Assembly (NCBI GenBank): GCA_947453795.1
Contig: CANGIC010000003.1
Span: 1-43,522 of the forward strand
Source of the DNA: Flavobacteriales bacterium
GTDB taxonomy: Bacteria > Bacteroidota > Bacteroidia > Flavobacteriales_D > Crocinitomicaceae
Reading direction: 5' to 3'
DNA length: 43,522 nucleotides
A model generated the notes under the pieces. That model was not told the DNA's origin and searched no databases. It saw nothing but the letters and a program-made list of their open reading frames with translations. The position numbers and the translations under genes are program-made. The first letter of the stretch is position 1. Every line of letters begins with the position of its first letter. Shown here one piece after another: positions 42,208 to 43,522 of this stretch.

Positions 42208-42834
42208 TTATTCCTCTTTAAGGATTTTCGATAAGGTATTCTCATCGAGATCATGCCCCCCGTCAAACGAAAATGTCGTAAATCCGAGTTGCTGAAAATG
42301 GTGAAAGGCCTCTTCATCTTTTTTCTCTTGGAAATAAGGGTCGTCGCTCCCAAGAACGAAAATTCCATTGCTTTCGTTCATTTTTACTTCCTCCTCAATT
42401 GTCAAGTCAGGCGGGAAGACACTGGCCCACATGATAAGTTGGTGGGCATGAATTTTTCCGTTGTAATACCAACGGGCTGCTGTCGCTCCACCTTGCGAAA
42501 ATCCAAGAATAATTTTTCTCCGTGGATGGTTGTCAGGATTAATTCGTTGAGCCAATTCGTTGAGCCAATGGATATTGTCTGCAATATCTGTTTCACGTGC
42601 TTCCTTGGTCATCCATGAAGCCCCAACGCGACCAGAAGTGCCATTGAGGTAAAATCGATGCATCCCTTCAGGTGCGACTACGAAAAAACCTTCCCCAAGA
42701 GTGGTGAATTTTCGAATGAAAAATTCAGACAGTTGTCCATAGCCATGAAGTACATAAATAATGGTATGGGCGGTGCTTAATTCGCCACTTGTCGCATAGC
42801 GAAATGTTTTTTCTGATGTGAATTCGTGCAGCAT
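42208..42834 (-). CDS. Alpha/beta-hydrolase, carboxylesterase/phospholipase-like
   Basis: A 208-aa cytoplasmic serine hydrolase of the dienelactone hydrolase/carboxylesterase group. The oxyanion strand is YVLHGYGQL. The nucleophile is Ser113 in ILGFSQGGATAA, the acid is in LGSDDPYF (Asp164 or Asp165), and the histidine is in FDGGHDLDE (His194), so the triad is complete and in the right order. The substrate is unknown. A perfect tandem 13-bp duplication (42542-42567) lies in the coding region for WLNELAQRI. Its promoter box abuts that of the divergent gene at 42873. Confidence 0.9.
   Translation of the reverse strand: MLHEFTSEKTFRYATSGELSTAHTIIYVLHGYGQLSEFFIRKFTTLGEGFFVVAPEGMHRFYLNGTSGRVGASWMTKEARETDIADNIHWLNELAQRINPDNHPRRKIILGFSQGGATAARWYYNGKIHAHQLIMWASVFPPDLTIEEEVKMNESNGIFVLGSDDPYFQEKKDEEAFHHFQQLGFTTFSFDGGHDLDENTLSKILKEE
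42542..42567. repeat. Tandem 13-bp direct repeat inside the esterase gene
   Basis: ATTCGTTGAGCCA at 42542-42554 and again at 42555-42567, with no mismatch and no spacer. Thirteen is not a multiple of three, so gain or loss of one copy would shift the frame. Confidence 0.9.
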
Positions 42835-42853
42835 CGGTTGAGATTATTTCCAC

Positions 42854-42869
42854 CAAAGTTATACATTTG
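42854..42869. promoter_or_regulatory. Abutting divergent -7 promoter boxes
   Basis: CAAAGTTA (minus-strand TAACTTTG, 42854-42861) directly joins TACATTTG (plus strand, 42862-42869). The first serves the esterase gene (ATG 20 bases away) and the second the 42873 gene. GTTG at 42837-42840 is a possible plus-strand -33 element, 21 bases upstream. Confidence 0.55.
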
Positions 42870-42872
42870 CAT

Positions 42873-43409
42873 GTGCGAAAACTTATGCCATCTGTATTGT
42901 TTGTGTTGCTGGTCATTCAATTGATTGGCTTTACTGCCTACTTTGAGGTATCGCATTACTTGATTCGAAAAGAGGTTAAAGCGTTGATTAAACAAGGTGT
43001 TCCTGAAGAAAATCGCATCATTTTTACCTTTACTTCAGCACAAATCAAGTCCCTTCAATGGGTGAAGAAGAATGAATTTCGCTTGGGTACTCGCATGTAT
43101 GACGTCATTCAATCGCGAAAATTAAGCAACGGAACTACCGAGTTTCAATGTATTTCCGATAAGCAAGAAGACGAGTTATTCGCAAATTTGTCGTTAACGG
43201 TTGGAAGAAACATGGGGGATGAAGACCATTCGACGCCTTATACCACATTGTTTAAAATCATTCAGACACCAGCGCTAGTCAATGAACCTCCTGCGATTTT
43301 AGCGTCCATTTATGTTGATATTCATTCACGGCAATTTTTCTTGTATTCAACTCCCGTTTCTGAGGAGTTCAAGCGCGATCTTGAGCAGCCACCCTGTACT
43401 TTTTGTTAA
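42873..43409 (+). CDS. Membrane-anchored conserved hypothetical protein
   Basis: About 178 residues, with an N-terminal hydrophobic anchor or signal (MPSVLFVLLVIQLIGFTAYF) and a soluble part outside the membrane. The segment RKEVKALIKQGVPEENRIIFTFT, followed by WVKKNEFRLGTRMYDVIQSR and a FQCISDKQEDEL pattern, belongs to an uncharacterised Bacteroidota family as far as I recall. The C-terminus PPCTFC holds two cysteines. Start choice: GTG at 42873 follows a TACATTTG box by three bases; an ATG at 42885 is the safer alternative and would still keep the anchor. Function unknown; it precedes an exported protein gene. Confidence 0.72.
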   Translation: MRKLMPSVLFVLLVIQLIGFTAYFEVSHYLIRKEVKALIKQGVPEENRIIFTFTSAQIKSLQWVKKNEFRLGTRMYDVIQSRKLSNGTTEFQCISDKQEDELFANLSLTVGRNMGDEDHSTPYTTLFKIIQTPALVNEPPAILASIYVDIHSRQFFLYSTPVSEEFKRDLEQPPCTFC

Positions 43410-43421
43410 ATACCCTAAACG

Positions 43422-43436
43422 CCTGATAAAATCAGG
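43422..43436. other. Short hairpin between the 42873 gene and the next start
   Basis: CCTGAT-AAA-ATCAGG, a perfect 6-bp stem with a three-base loop, 13 bases after the stop. It is followed by AT-rich sequence without a clean T-run, so it may be a weak terminator or a leader structure. Confidence 0.4.
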
Positions 43437-43469
43437 TTGAACTTATTTATTTAACAAAAATGTATAATC

Positions 43470-43522
43470 ATGAACAAGATTTTAATGATCATTTCTTGTC
43501 TGTGCGTAATGTTTGCGGCACA
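43470..43522 (+). CDS. Start of an exported protein (3' truncated by window end)
   Basis: The frame from ATG at 43470 reads MNKILMIISCLCVMFAA to the window edge, a typical signal peptide. An overlapping frame from ATG 43460 is also open but gives no signal-like sequence. Only 17 full codons are visible, so the product cannot be named. Confidence 0.6.
   Translation, partial: MNKILMIISCLCVMFAA

Overview
This 43.5 kb stretch is ordinary chromosomal DNA of a Bacteroidota bacterium, most likely Flavobacteriales. A Crocinitomicaceae/Fluviicola-like host is my guess and is not proven. The evidence is many upstream TAnnTTTG boxes (the Bacteroidota -7 promoter element), a large secreted protein with SprB repeats and a gliding-type C-terminal sorting domain (type IX secretion), SusD-less TonB receptors, BshC of bacillithiol synthesis, DUF1987, DUF4197 and DUF2807 proteins, and a fused E1 2-oxoacid dehydrogenase. 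I see no rRNA, tRNA, insertion sequence, prophage or CRISPR array.

Layout. 1-5715: end of argS, a short repeat patch, then a leftward block (DUF4159, rsmE, holA, pepT), a lipoprotein and ndk. 5862-11171: a ZIP metal transporter, a two-hairpin intergenic region that may hold a small RNA, an outer-membrane barrel, a Nudix CoA pyrophosphatase, and trhO-lgt. 11322-14284: a tight leftward operon of nth, a PagL-like deacylase, a DUF2807 protein and a DUF1801 protein. 14317-17533: a small conserved protein, then a PorV-like barrel translationally coupled to a large helix-hairpin-helix/beta-barrel protein. 17530-19250: dnaX, split by an A10 run. 19433-25755: a small lipoprotein, cyclophilin, bshC, a TonB receptor and a vWA protein. 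25791-33320: an orphan SiaC-like protein, then icmF, a GH20 hexosaminidase and cutC with no spacing, and a secreted Cys/His protein. 33317-37753: nucleoside phosphorylase, a DUF4197 lipoprotein and the type IX-secreted SprB-repeat protein. 37975-43522: gdhA, fused E1, a LolA-like protein, an esterase, a membrane-anchored protein and the start of a secreted protein.

Common threads are cell-envelope construction (lgt, lipoproteins, LolA-like, barrels, PagL-like, type IX cargo), replication and repair (holA, dnaX, nth), RNA modification (rsmE, trhO), and branched-chain/organic acid metabolism (icmF, fused E1, gdhA).

The most interesting item is dnaX. The zero frame stops just after the clamp-loader core (371 aa, gamma-like), and a -1 shift on an A10 run joins it to an intact 204-aa tau-type tail. 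This is the reverse of the E. coli arrangement, although a homopolymer sequencing error must be excluded. Other points are a set of genes whose -7 box sits 3-6 nt from the start codon (candidate leaderless mRNAs), abutting divergent -7 boxes at 42854-42869, an endonuclease III without its Fe-S cysteines, and an outer-membrane barrel carrying a ComEA-like DNA-binding domain.
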